From: Galactobacter caseinivorans
GTDB taxonomy: Bacteria; Actinomycetota; Actinomycetes; Actinomycetales; Micrococcaceae
Reading direction: 5' to 3'
NCBI RefSeq assembly: GCF_003640665.1
Contig: NZ_QQXL01000008.1
Coordinates: 62,001-126,000, forward strand
Length of the DNA stretch: 64,000 nt
Numbering within the stretch: the stretch's first letter is position 1; each line of letters starts with the position of its first letter. Both the position numbers and the translations under genes were made by a program. The notes under the pieces were generated by a model that did no database searches, was not told the origin of the DNA, and worked only from the letters and a program-made list of their open reading frames with translations. Of this stretch, positions 48,444-56,180 are shown in pieces.

Positions 48444-49171
48444 CGACCCTTGCGACCCCACGTACATCCGGCTCGCCCATCCTGAAGGTGGCCAGAGTCC
48501 AGCTCACCAATCGCCAGACCTTTGTCTGGGTCCCCCTGCTGGTCTGGGGTGGAGCCTTTGCGCTGACGCTGGCGGTGTGGGCGGCGGTGTATGCAGCCAC
48601 CGGCCCCAATACCAACCTGTACGCGGGCTCAGCCCAGGCGCCGCTCTGGTATCTCCTGGTGGTTGGCTCGCAATCCGTGGTCTACACCTTCCCGTTTGCC
48701 CAAGCGCTCTCCTTCACGCGGCGCGACTTCTACCTGGGCACCCTCTTGGTTTACGGGCTGGTGTCCGTGGTCTTCGGGGCGGCCATGTGGCTCTTTGGAG
48801 CGTTGGAGGGCCTCACAAACGGCTGGTGGACGGGCGGGCATTACGCCACGTTCGAGTATCTCGGCGAGGCCGGCCACCCCGGCTACTTCGTCCTCTACGC
48901 CATCTCCGCGCTCATGGCGCTCAACGTGGGCTTCTGCATGGGAACCATCTGGAAGCGAGGCGGCACCCTGGCCCTCACCACCACGCTCATCGCCATGGTC
49001 GCCGTCCTCATCGGCGTGTACTTCCTGGTCGCCAAACTGGACTGGTGGGGCGGACTCGCGACCCTGCTCGCCCCCGCCACCGCCGTCTGGGTGATCAGCC
49101 TCATCGTTGCCGTCATCGCGGCGGCAGCAGGCTTCATTTCCTGGGCGCTCATCCGCCGTACCCCGGCCTGA
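48440..49171 (+). CDS. ABC transporter membrane subunit of the YtrA-type operon
   Basis: A 243-aa protein with six hydrophobic segments (VPLLVWGGAFALTLAVWAAVYAA, LWYLLVVGSQSVVYTFPFAQAL, YLGTLLVYGLVSVVFGAAMWLF, FVLYAISALMALNVGFCMGTI, LALTTTLIAMVAVLIGVYFLV, AVWVISLIVAVIAAAAGFISWAL). It is not similar to importer permeases and has no EAA loop, which fits an exporter or sensing transporter. It ends the operon; a family A palindrome follows 9 nt after the stop. Confidence 0.85.
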   Translation: MTTLATPRTSGSPILKVARVQLTNRQTFVWVPLLVWGGAFALTLAVWAAVYAATGPNTNLYAGSAQAPLWYLLVVGSQSVVYTFPFAQALSFTRRDFYLGTLLVYGLVSVVFGAAMWLFGALEGLTNGWWTGGHYATFEYLGEAGHPGYFVLYAISALMALNVGFCMGTIWKRGGTLALTTTLIAMVAVLIGVYFLVAKLDWWGGLATLLAPATAVWVISLIVAVIAAAAGFISWALIRRTPA

Positions 49172-49179
49172 CCGCCGCT

Positions 49180-49242
49180 TTTCCACCGGGTTTTGGCCCC
49201 ACGACCGAACGTTGATCGGTCCCACGGCGAAAACCCGGTGGA
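49180..49242. repeat. Palindromic repeat family A, copy 3
   Basis: TTCCACCGGGTTTTGGC and GCGAAAACCCGGTGGA enclose an inner stem GACCGA/TCGGTC. It follows the ABC membrane-subunit stop by 9 nt, a terminator-like place. It has the same bipartite layout as copy 1 at 13858. Confidence 0.8.
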
Positions 49243-49422
49243 CATCGGCCAGCCCTGGAGCTCCTGCCCCCGCGCCGGATCGTCACGGTTGCACGACGAT
49301 CGTGCGACGACTGCGCAACGGTGCAGCCACATGGCACCGAACCGTCACCTGGGGTGGCTACCGTTAGGGGTGCCACCGCCTCGATGATGCCGTCGGAGGC
49401 GTACCCCCTATGAGGAGTCCCC

Positions 49423-50712
49423 GTGCAGTTCTCTTTCAACCGTCGCTCGCTGCGAGTGTTGCCCGCCATCTTGGCCGCCGGTGCGCTCGCACTCGCTGGG
49501 TGCACCGCCTCCGGAGACCAGAATTCCTCCTCCGCCCAGCCCAACGGCAGCGCGTCTGCACAGGGCTCGGGGACTGCCCCCGCGCCGTCGGGCAGTGGGT
49601 CCGCCGGTTCCTCCGACGGGGCCAAGCCAAGCGATGGCACCACACCGGCCTCCGACGAGGCCACCAAGGTGGTCTCCACCCCGCTGGATAAGAAGGTCAA
49701 GACCAAGGTCTGGGCGGATAACTCGATGGTTCCGCACCTCTTCTTCCACTCCCTCGTGGTGAACCCGAAGGTGGCGTTCAAGGACCCGGAGTCCGGCCGC
49801 GGCTACCTGGACTACATGGTCACGGTGGGTGAGTTCAAGAAGGTGCTGCAGCAGGTCTACGACAACGATTACGTTCTGGTGAGCCCGCACGCGCTGGCCT
49901 CCGTGGACTCCAAGGGCAACATGAAGCCCACCAAGCTCAACGTTCCCGTGGGCAAGAAGCCAATGGTTCTCTCCATCGACGATGTGTCCTATTACGAGTA
50001 CATGAAGGGTGATGGCTTCCCGACCAAGCTCGTGGTCACGGAGGACGGCTCGGTGAAGAACGAGTACACGGACCCGGAGACCAAGAAGACCACCGTGGGC
50101 GACTATGACGTGATGCCGATCGTGGATGAGTTCGTGAAGAAGCACCCGGATTTTGCGCCGTACGGCCACAAGGGCGTGCTGGCCCTGACCGGGTACAACG
50201 GCGTGCTGGGTTACCGCTCCTCGCCCAGCATCTACAAGGGCAAGAACAAGAACCTGGACGCGGACATCGCGGAGGCCACCAAGGTCGCAGACAAGCTCAA
50301 GTCCACCGGCTGGGAGTTCTCCTCACACGCCTGGGGTCACATCAACTTCACCAAGTCCTCGCTCTCGCAGATCAAGGCTGACACGTCCAAGTGGAAGTCT
50401 GACGTGGAGCCCATCGTCGGCAAGACGGACCTGCTGATCTACCCGTTCGGCGCGGACATCTCCGGCCTGCCCAAGTACTCCGGCGCCAAGTATGACTACC
50501 TGAAGAAGCAGGGCTACAACTTCTACTTCAACGTGGATGGCTCCACCCCGGCCTGGGGTCAGTGGGGCAAGGGCTATCTGCGCGAGGCCCGCATCAACAT
50601 CGACGGCATCTCGCTGAAGGCGGCCGTGGACGGGCGCAAGGTGCTGAGCAACTTCTTTGACCCCAAGTCGGTCATCGACCCCGCTCGGCCCAAGAGCATC
50701 TCCGGAAAGTAG
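49423..50712 (+). CDS. Polysaccharide deacetylase-like lipoprotein
   Basis: A 429-aa predicted lipoprotein: MQFSFNRRSLRVLPAILAAG, lipobox LAGC with Cys27, then a 60-residue Ser/Gly/Ala linker. The NodB-like domain has LSIDDVSYYEY (Asp186-Asp187 in place of TFDDG), SSHAWGHINF (His-x3-His metal pair) and LIYPFGADI (in place of RxPYG). The sequence resembles low-identity Clostridium/Actinobacteria deacetylase homologues; the altered motifs suggest a different substrate. The GTG start has GAGGAG upstream. A second, canonical deacetylase follows 75 nt downstream. Confidence 0.85.
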   Translation: MQFSFNRRSLRVLPAILAAGALALAGCTASGDQNSSSAQPNGSASAQGSGTAPAPSGSGSAGSSDGAKPSDGTTPASDEATKVVSTPLDKKVKTKVWADNSMVPHLFFHSLVVNPKVAFKDPESGRGYLDYMVTVGEFKKVLQQVYDNDYVLVSPHALASVDSKGNMKPTKLNVPVGKKPMVLSIDDVSYYEYMKGDGFPTKLVVTEDGSVKNEYTDPETKKTTVGDYDVMPIVDEFVKKHPDFAPYGHKGVLALTGYNGVLGYRSSPSIYKGKNKNLDADIAEATKVADKLKSTGWEFSSHAWGHINFTKSSLSQIKADTSKWKSDVEPIVGKTDLLIYPFGADISGLPKYSGAKYDYLKKQGYNFYFNVDGSTPAWGQWGKGYLREARINIDGISLKAAVDGRKVLSNFFDPKSVIDPARPKSISGK

Positions 50713-50787
50713 CCCAGCCCGCCGCCCCTGGTTCTGCCAGGGGCGGCGCTCGGCCGTGCTCCCAGCCCTCGAGAAACACTAGGAATC

Positions 50788-51717
50788 ATGCGTAGGCCCC
50801 TGTCGCGTCGTTTCGTCCTGTCCAGCATGGCCGCACTGACCGCGGCCGCCCTCGCGGTCAGCGGCGTCGGCACAGGCGTTTTTGCCGCCACCGCCGGCCC
50901 TGACCTGGTCAGGGCCGCTGCGCAGACGAGCACCGGCGCGCTCACACCTTCAACCAAGCGCCCGACGCCGCTGCCTGGCCTTCCCGGCGCGGCGTTCGGT
51001 TTTGTGCCGAGCACGTCGGCGGGCGGATCCTCCGGCGGTGCCCGAGCGTCCGCGGGGCACTCGACTGCTGCGCGCAAGCCCAGCCCCAAGGCAGAACCTC
51101 AGGTGAACTGCGCCAAGGTCAAGTGCGTGGCGCTGACCTTTGACGACGGCCCCGGCCCGTACACCGCTCAGCTGCTCAAGCACCTGGAGGCGGGCCAGGC
51201 CAAGGCCACGTTCTTCCTCCTTGGCCAGCAGGTGAAGCAGTACCCGGAGCTGGTCAAGGCCCAGGCCACCGCGGGTATGGAGTTGGGCAATCACAGCTGG
51301 GATCACCCGCAGCTGAGCCGGTTGAAGAAGAAGGTCGTGGACTCCCAGGTCGGGCGCACCAACCGGGTCATCACCAAGGCCTCGGGCGGGACCAAGGCCG
51401 TGTTCCTGCGCCCACCGTACGGGGATCTGCTGCGCTCCCAGCGAGGCCAGGTGAGCATGCCGCTGGCGCTGTGGGACGTGGACACACTGGATTGGAAGAC
51501 GCGCAGCACCAAGGCCACCATCACGTCCGCCGCCGCGGCCAAGCCCGGCGACATTGTGCTGATGCACGACATCCACGAATCCACGGTCCGCGCGGTGCCG
51601 CAGATCGTGAAGAAGCTCAAGGCCAAGGGCATTCACCTGGTCACGCTGAGCACGCTGATGGGCGGCAAGGTCAAGGAGCACATTGAGTACGGGTCGGGGC
51701 TGCGGCCACGGAGGTAG
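50788..51717 (+). CDS. Exported polysaccharide (peptidoglycan/chitin) deacetylase
   Basis: A 309-aa protein with a signal/anchor segment (LSSMAALTAAALAVSGVGTGVFA), a disordered Ser/Pro/Gly linker to residue 105, and a NodB domain: VALTFDDGPGPYT (catalytic Asp119, metal Asp120), LGNHSWDHPQL (His169, His173), FLRPPYGDLLRSQ, WDVDTLDWK and IVLMHDIHESTVRAVPQI (catalytic His). All canonical residues are present, so it should de-N-acetylate wall glycans and affect lysozyme resistance. It probably shares a transcript with the lipoprotein upstream. Confidence 0.93.
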   Translation: MRRPLSRRFVLSSMAALTAAALAVSGVGTGVFAATAGPDLVRAAAQTSTGALTPSTKRPTPLPGLPGAAFGFVPSTSAGGSSGGARASAGHSTAARKPSPKAEPQVNCAKVKCVALTFDDGPGPYTAQLLKHLEAGQAKATFFLLGQQVKQYPELVKAQATAGMELGNHSWDHPQLSRLKKKVVDSQVGRTNRVITKASGGTKAVFLRPPYGDLLRSQRGQVSMPLALWDVDTLDWKTRSTKATITSAAAAKPGDIVLMHDIHESTVRAVPQIVKKLKAKGIHLVTLSTLMGGKVKEHIEYGSGLRPRR

Positions 51718-51794
51718 GTCCCAGGCGGTAGGCCCGCAGCGGTAGGTCCAGGCGGTTGGCCCCGACGGTAGGTCCCAGGCGGTAGGCCCGGGCG
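51713..51794. repeat. Six 13-14-bp tandem repeats after the deacetylase gene
   Basis: Units of the form GGTAGGTCCCAGGC begin at 51713, 51727, 51741, 51754, 51767 and 51781. The first unit contains the deacetylase stop codon, so the array begins inside the gene end. Too short and spacer-less for CRISPR; a slippage-type minisatellite. Confidence 0.75.
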
Positions 51795-51886
51795 CTCATT
51801 CCCGACGCCCTCACACCCTGACGCGAAGCGGGCCAGACAGAGCTACCGCCCCCGCGCAGGTGGCGGGTGCGGCAGCCGTGAAGTGG

Positions 51887-51959
51887 TGGGCCCAGCGGGG
51901 TTCGAACCCGCGACCAGCGGATTAAAAGTCCGATGCTCTACCAGCTGAGCTATAGGCCC
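51887..51959 (-). tRNA. tRNA-Lys (anticodon TTT)
   Basis: The minus strand reads GGGCCTATAGCTCAGCTGG at the 5' end, anticodon loop CTTTTAA, and GGTTCGAACCCCGC as the T-arm. The acceptor stem GGGCCTA/TGGGCCC pairs with one G-U. Discriminator A is followed by an encoded CCA (51884-51886). Confidence 0.95.
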
Positions 51960-52201
51960 TGGTCTGCGATTTTCCCTGCGAGAGCGGGGATCTTCACTGT
52001 AAGTCATCCGTACTCGGACTCAGAATCGAGTGCCTGAGCGGCCACATCGTGGCCCACGGCCACCTCTCCCTCGGGGAGGGTGTCCGCACGAACGCCCGCC
52101 GACAATTCTTCCACATCCACGCGCCAGCCCCTGCCGCCGCATCACCCCGCCGCTTTATGTAATGAGTTTTATACCTGTATTTCTACGATTCTTTTACCCG
52201 C

Positions 52202-52222
52202 CGCGCTAATAAGATTAGCGCG
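52202..52222. promoter_or_regulatory. Perfect 9-bp inverted repeat in the AT-rich stretch
   Basis: CGCGCTAAT and ATTAGCGCG are separated by AAG. It may be an operator or a small hairpin; nothing nearby identifies its binder. Confidence 0.4.
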
Positions 52223-52592
52223 ACTATCCTCCGCCCCGAACCCCCCACGCCGAAAAAAATTCATGCACGGATTACCGCCTCAGATGCCCGCCTCCAGCCT
52301 CAGGAATCCGCGGAACGGCAGGGGATTTTTGGCCCATGAATATAAGCCCATGCGAACGAAAAAATAACAATGTATTGAATCTGCGAAAAAAGTCCCCACC
52401 CGCCGCCATTTCAAGATATTCTACAAACCGGTGCCGTAGGACCCCCATCTACCGGCACCCTGGCCGTCCAACCCCCAATGTGGCGGCCCACCGTGCCGAA
52501 GCTCCTCCCAAGGTCTCGGCACAGGAGGTCCCCGGGGACCTTCCCTTTTCTGGGCCACACCTGCATCACAGCGCCTAGACGCCTGGCAGGAG

Positions 52593-52598
52593 TACTCT
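52593..52598 (+). promoter_or_regulatory. Leaderless-type -10 element
   Basis: TACTCT lies 8 nt before the ATG at 52607, which has no close Shine-Dalgarno, fitting a leaderless transcript and supporting this start. Confidence 0.35.
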
Positions 52599-52606
52599 TC
52601 GAGACG

Positions 52607-53245
52607 ATGACATCCGGGACCCCGCGCCAGTACCACCGCCCCACCCTCTTCACGAGCGAGATGCTCGATAGCTACGAGGGTGGCACCGACCCTGCCCGCC
52701 TCTCCGAGGCAGCACACATGACCGCCGCCGCCCTGGTGCTGCGCGGCCGCGCCAACTCCGACCCCGCCATCTTGGAGCGCCTGGTCCGCCTGGCGGACGC
52801 GGACGGGCTGCAGGACATTGCCGAGCTGTGGTCCCACTCCCCCGCCGTGACCCTGCCCGGCAGCCTGTGGCGCATGTATGCGCTGCGACGCACCGTGCTG
52901 CAGGCGCCAGAGCAGCTGGCCGCATGGTTCCGCGACGGCCGCGCGCACGCACCGGTCTCCCGCGCCGTGGCGGGCGTTGCCGAGCCGCCCGGCCCGCAGG
53001 AGCTGGTGGCCCTCACCACAGACATCCTCACGGGCGCCTTCACTGGGGACTTTGACATTGCGCTGCTGCGCGCGGCCGCCTTCTGCCGCGTGGTGTCCCT
53101 GGGAGAGTCCCTGCATGCCGACGCCGCGGACCTCTCAGACGAGCGCCGCGGCACCGCCCTGACCCAGTCAGCGGCCCGCCTGAACCACACGGCCAGGGAG
53201 CTTGAGGCCTCCGCTGCGGAGTGGCGCAAGGGCCGCCTGGCCTGA
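52607..53245 (+). CDS. Conserved actinobacterial protein of unknown function
   Basis: A 212-aa, Ala/Leu/Arg-rich, probably all-helical soluble protein: LRGRANSDPAILERLVRLADADGLQDIAELWSHSPAVTLPGSLWRMYALRR, then AVAGVAEPPGPQELVALTTDILTGAFTGDFDIALLRAAAFCRVV, ending in a basic helix. I recognise the pattern from Micrococcales genomes, where such proteins sit near DUF47/Pit genes and are sometimes mislabelled as RNA polymerase beta subunit. It shows no polymerase motif. No function can be given. Confidence 0.75.
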   Translation: MTSGTPRQYHRPTLFTSEMLDSYEGGTDPARLSEAAHMTAAALVLRGRANSDPAILERLVRLADADGLQDIAELWSHSPAVTLPGSLWRMYALRRTVLQAPEQLAAWFRDGRAHAPVSRAVAGVAEPPGPQELVALTTDILTGAFTGDFDIALLRAAAFCRVVSLGESLHADAADLSDERRGTALTQSAARLNHTARELEASAAEWRKGRLA

Positions 53246-53506
53246 TTATTCTCCTGACCGCGAACCAGAATTGACACGGGCAGCCAGACACGCGAACACT
53301 GGTGGAGCGACGTCGGGCTGCGGCAGCCCCGGGCTCCACATTTAGCCGCCTTGAGCGGTATACCGCCGTGAGGCGCTCCCGGTCCGGCGTCGCGCTCACC
53401 TCTCAGCATCGCCATCGTGGCTCGTGCCGCGAAGACCGCCAGCTGGCCGGTTCACCCGCGGTGCGTACACTGGCCCAGACCCCTCGTCAACGGCCGGAAG
53501 GTACCC

Positions 53507-54121
53507 GTGAGCCTGCGCTTGTTCCCTAGCGAGACCCGCAGCCTTGACCTGCTCACATCCCTCGCGGATGTGTTGCGAGAGACGTTGGCGGCGGACTCCG
53601 AGCTGCTCGCGACGGACGAGGACGGCGAACGCTCGCTCCTGACTCAGCTGGAGCACCTCGAGATCAAGGCCTCTGACCTTCACTACGCGCTCCTCACGCA
53701 CCTGCGCACCTCCTTTGTGAACCCGTTGCCACGCGAGGATCTTTACGCCTTCTCCCGGCTCCTGCATTCCGCCGTCTCCGCCGTGGCCGGCGCCGGCCCG
53801 CTGTTGCAGCTCGCCGGCGCCTCCCGCTCGGATCGTGTGCCGGAGTTGCTGGAAATCCTGGGCCGCCAGGCAGACCTGAGCCGCATCGCGCTGGCCGGCC
53901 TTGGCAAGCTGGAATCCCTGGAGGACACCTGGCTTGACCTGCTCCGCCTTGCCTCGCGCGCGCGCCGCACCCAGCAGGCCTGGCTCCTGGAGCTCGCAGA
54001 CATTCAGAAGATCTCCACCGTGGTGCGCCAGGAGGTCCTGGCCAAGGACCTGGACCGCGCCGCCGAGGCCCTGCTCGGCTTTGCCGATCACCTTGGACAC
54101 GTGCTCGTGAAGGAATCCTGA
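53507..54121 (+). CDS. DUF47 (PhoU-like) accessory protein of the phosphate transporter
   Basis: A 204-aa all-helical protein with the DUF47/PhoU-div layout: LFPSETRSLDLLTSLADVLRETLAADSELL, then LEIKASDLHYALLTHLRTSFVNPLPREDLYAFSRLLHSAVSAVAGAGPLLQL, where the E..AD..... (D/E)xxD-type metal-cluster residues of PhoU are partly kept. The gene precedes the Pit transporter by 4 nt, the standard pairing in which DUF47 modulates Pit. The GTG start at 53507 has GGAAGG upstream. Confidence 0.9.
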   Translation: MSLRLFPSETRSLDLLTSLADVLRETLAADSELLATDEDGERSLLTQLEHLEIKASDLHYALLTHLRTSFVNPLPREDLYAFSRLLHSAVSAVAGAGPLLQLAGASRSDRVPELLEILGRQADLSRIALAGLGKLESLEDTWLDLLRLASRARRTQQAWLLELADIQKISTVVRQEVLAKDLDRAAEALLGFADHLGHVLVKES

Positions 54122-54125
54122 GGCC

Positions 54126-55142
54126 GTGGAGACAGTACTCCTCGGCACTACCCTGGTCGTTTTGGCCGGGGTGACATTCCTGAACGGCTTTCACGACGCC
54201 TCCAACGCCGTGGCCACAGCGGTCCGCACCCGCGCGCTGACGCCCTACTTGGCCCTGGCCGTCGTCGCCGGCTTTACGGCGCTTGGCGCGCTGATCTTTT
54301 CCAGCTTTGCCACCACGCTCGTGGGGCGCTTTGACACGGCCCTGCCCGGACACACCTCCGGGCTCGTGATCCTGCTGGTGGGCTTCCTCGTGGCCGGCGG
54401 GTGGGGGCTCTTCACCTGGTGGCAGGGCCAGCCCTCCTCCTCGACCCACGCGGTGCTCGCCGCCATCTCCGGCGCGGCCATGGTGGCGGCCCTCGCCAGC
54501 GGCTTCGGGCTGGCGGAGGCGGCCGGCCTGATGCTGCGCCAGGTCCTGCTGCCCATGCTGGTCACGACCCTCCTGGCGCCCGTCTTGGCATATGTCATCG
54601 TGGTCCCGCTGGTCTGGGCCGTGCGCCACTCCACCCCCCGCAGGGCCAACGAGGCCGGGCGCTCCGCCCAGGCCATCGGCACCTGCGCCGTGGCCCTGTC
54701 CCACGGCCTGCAGGACGGCCAGCGGGCCGTGGCCCTCTCCGTGGTGACGCTGGGGACCGTGGGCGCGCAGCTGCCCTCCGGGTCCGTCATGTGGCTGCAG
54801 GTGGGCGCCGCGGTGCTGCTGGCCGCCGGCGTGCTCGGCGGCGGCTGGCGCATCACGCACACGCTCTCCGCGCGGCTGGTCACCCTTGACCCGTTGCGCG
54901 CCGGCGCCGCCAACATCACCTCCGCCGGGATGCTCTTCATTGGCGCGTTTGTGCTGCACGCGCCCATCTCCTCCACGCAGGCGGTCACGGCCGGCCTGGT
55001 GGGCGCCGGCCTGAATCAGAGCCACTCCACCGTCAACTGGGCCACGGCCATGCGCATCATGAGCTACTGGATCATCACCCCGCTGGTCTGCGGCCTGCTG
55101 GCAGCGGTGCTGTACCTCGCGGCGTCGCCCCTTTTGCACTGA
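54126..55142 (+). CDS. pit: Low-affinity inorganic phosphate transporter, Pit family
   Basis: A 338-aa PiT transporter with about ten TM segments. The duplicated PiT signature is present: VTFLNGFHDASNAVATAVRTRALTP near the N-terminus and NITSAGMLFIGAFVLHAPISSTQAVTAGLVGAGLNQ near the C-terminus, with QPSSSTHAVLAAISGAAM and GTCAVALSHGLQDGQRAVALSV between. It takes up metal-phosphate with protons. It is coupled to DUF47 and converges on the pst operon, so low- and high-affinity phosphate uptake are neighbours. Confidence 0.95.
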   Translation: METVLLGTTLVVLAGVTFLNGFHDASNAVATAVRTRALTPYLALAVVAGFTALGALIFSSFATTLVGRFDTALPGHTSGLVILLVGFLVAGGWGLFTWWQGQPSSSTHAVLAAISGAAMVAALASGFGLAEAAGLMLRQVLLPMLVTTLLAPVLAYVIVVPLVWAVRHSTPRRANEAGRSAQAIGTCAVALSHGLQDGQRAVALSVVTLGTVGAQLPSGSVMWLQVGAAVLLAAGVLGGGWRITHTLSARLVTLDPLRAGAANITSAGMLFIGAFVLHAPISSTQAVTAGLVGAGLNQSHSTVNWATAMRIMSYWIITPLVCGLLAAVLYLAASPLLH

Positions 55143-55210
55143 CGCGCCGCCGGCTGACGCGCCGCCAGCCGCCGTCGTGCCCGGCGTTGCCGCGTTGCCC
55201 GCTTCCCGTT

Positions 55211-55226
55211 GCCCGACGCCGCGGGG
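55211..55226. repeat. Copy of the GCCCGACGCCGCG intergenic motif
   Basis: GCCCGACGCCGCGGGG lies in the 225-nt gap between pit and pstB, 69 nt after the pit stop; the first 15 bases equal the copies at 5873 and 37282. Confidence 0.55.
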
Positions 55227-55253
55227 CCCGGTCCCTGCCCCGCAGAAACAGGA

Positions 55254-55284
55254 GCGGCGGTGGGGTCCAAGACCCCACCGCCGC
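55254..55284. terminator. Terminator between pit and the pst operon
   Basis: GCGGCGGTGGGGTC pairs perfectly over 14 bp with GACCCCACCGCCGC around a CAA loop, between two convergent transcription units. Confidence 0.85.
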
Positions 55285-55367
55285 CGATCCCCCTCAGAAT
55301 CCCCCGCAGACGCATCGCGCCCAGGGGCCCTGCCCCGCTACGCGTGAGCGTGCGGGGAAGCTATTGA

Positions 55368-56147
55368 TCACCCAAAGCGGCCGGAGACGTAATCCTCGGT
55401 CGCCTGATCAGACGGGTTGTTGAAGATCGTGGAGGTCTCCGCGTACTCGATGAGCTTGCCCGGCTTGCCGGTGCCCGCGATGTTGAAGAACGCGGTCTTC
55501 TCAGACACGCGCGCGGCCTGCTGCATGTTGTGCGTGACGATCACGACCGTGTACTGGTTCTTGAGCTCGTTGATCAGGTCCTCCACGGCCAGCGTGGAGA
55601 TGGGGTCAAGGGCGGAGCAGGGCTCGTCCATGAGGATCACGGCGGGCTCCACCGCGATGGTGCGGGCGATGCACAGGCGCTGCTGCTGGCCACCGGAGAG
55701 GCCGGAACCGGGCTTCTCCAGGCGATCCTTGACCTCATTCCAGAGGTTGGCGCCGCGCAATGACTTCTCCACCACGGCGTCCGAGTCCGACTTGCTCATG
55801 CGCTTGCCGTTGAGCTTGAAGCCGGCCAGGACGTTGTCGCGGATGGACATGGTCGGGAACGGGTTGGGGCGCTGGAACACCATGCCCACCTGCGAGCGGA
55901 TGGTCACCGGGTCCACGCCCGGGGCGTAGATGTCGTCCCCATCCAGGAGCACGTTGCCCTTCACGTGCGAGCCGGGCAGCACCTCGTGCATGCGGTTCAG
56001 CGTGCGCAGGAAGGTGGTTTTGCCACAGCCGGACGGGCCAATGAAGGCCGTGACGGACTTGGGCTCAATGTTGATGTTCACGCCCTCTACGGCGAGGAAC
56101 TTGCCGTAGTAGACATTCAGGTCGACGGCGTCGATGCGCTTAGCCAT
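55368..56147 (-). CDS. pstB: Phosphate ABC transporter ATP-binding protein
   Basis: A 259-aa ATPase of the Pst system. [48 protein letters not shown] is the diagnostic PstB opening with Walker [36 protein letters not shown] gives the signature and Walker [19 protein letters not shown] and the C-terminal DYVSGRFG are typical. It energises high-affinity phosphate import with PstC and PstA. Confidence 0.98.
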   Translation of the reverse strand: MAKRIDAVDLNVYYGKFLAVEGVNINIEPKSVTAFIGPSGCGKTTFLRTLNRMHEVLPGSHVKGNVLLDGDDIYAPGVDPVTIRSQVGMVFQRPNPFPTMSIRDNVLAGFKLNGKRMSKSDSDAVVEKSLRGANLWNEVKDRLEKPGSGLSGGQQQRLCIARTIAVEPAVILMDEPCSALDPISTLAVEDLINELKNQYTVVIVTHNMQQAARVSEKTAFFNIAGTGKPGKLIEYAETSTIFNNPSDQATEDYVSGRFG

Positions 56148-56180
56148 GAGTTTTTTCCTTGTCTAGAGTCTGTGAGGTGC

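Larger units (their letters stand above)
51960..52606. other. Gene-free, AT-rich stretch upstream of tRNA-Lys
   Basis: About 650 nt without a convincing gene. The part 52150-52420 is much richer in A/T than the rest of the window (runs such as TTTTATACCTGTATTTC and AAAAAAATTC). It contains the perfect repeat CGCGCTAAT-AAG-ATTAGCGCG (52202-52222). A 95-codon open frame at 52080 has no supporting codon bias or ribosome site. The tRNA promoter should lie at its left edge. Confidence 0.5.

Noticed and set aside
51713-51794. Possible CRISPR array
   Set aside because: Units are only 13-14 bp and directly adjoining, without unique spacers, and no cas gene is present.
51884-51959. tRNA-Lys as a phage or island attachment site
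   Set aside because: No integrase and no duplicated tRNA 3' end found in the window.
52080-52367. 95-codon open frame in the AT-rich stretch
   Set aside because: No Shine-Dalgarno or leaderless -10, no GC3 bias, and Pro/Arg-rich meaningless translation.
52607-53245. RNA polymerase beta subunit
   Set aside because: Relatives sometimes carry this label, but the 212-aa protein has no polymerase motif and is far too short.
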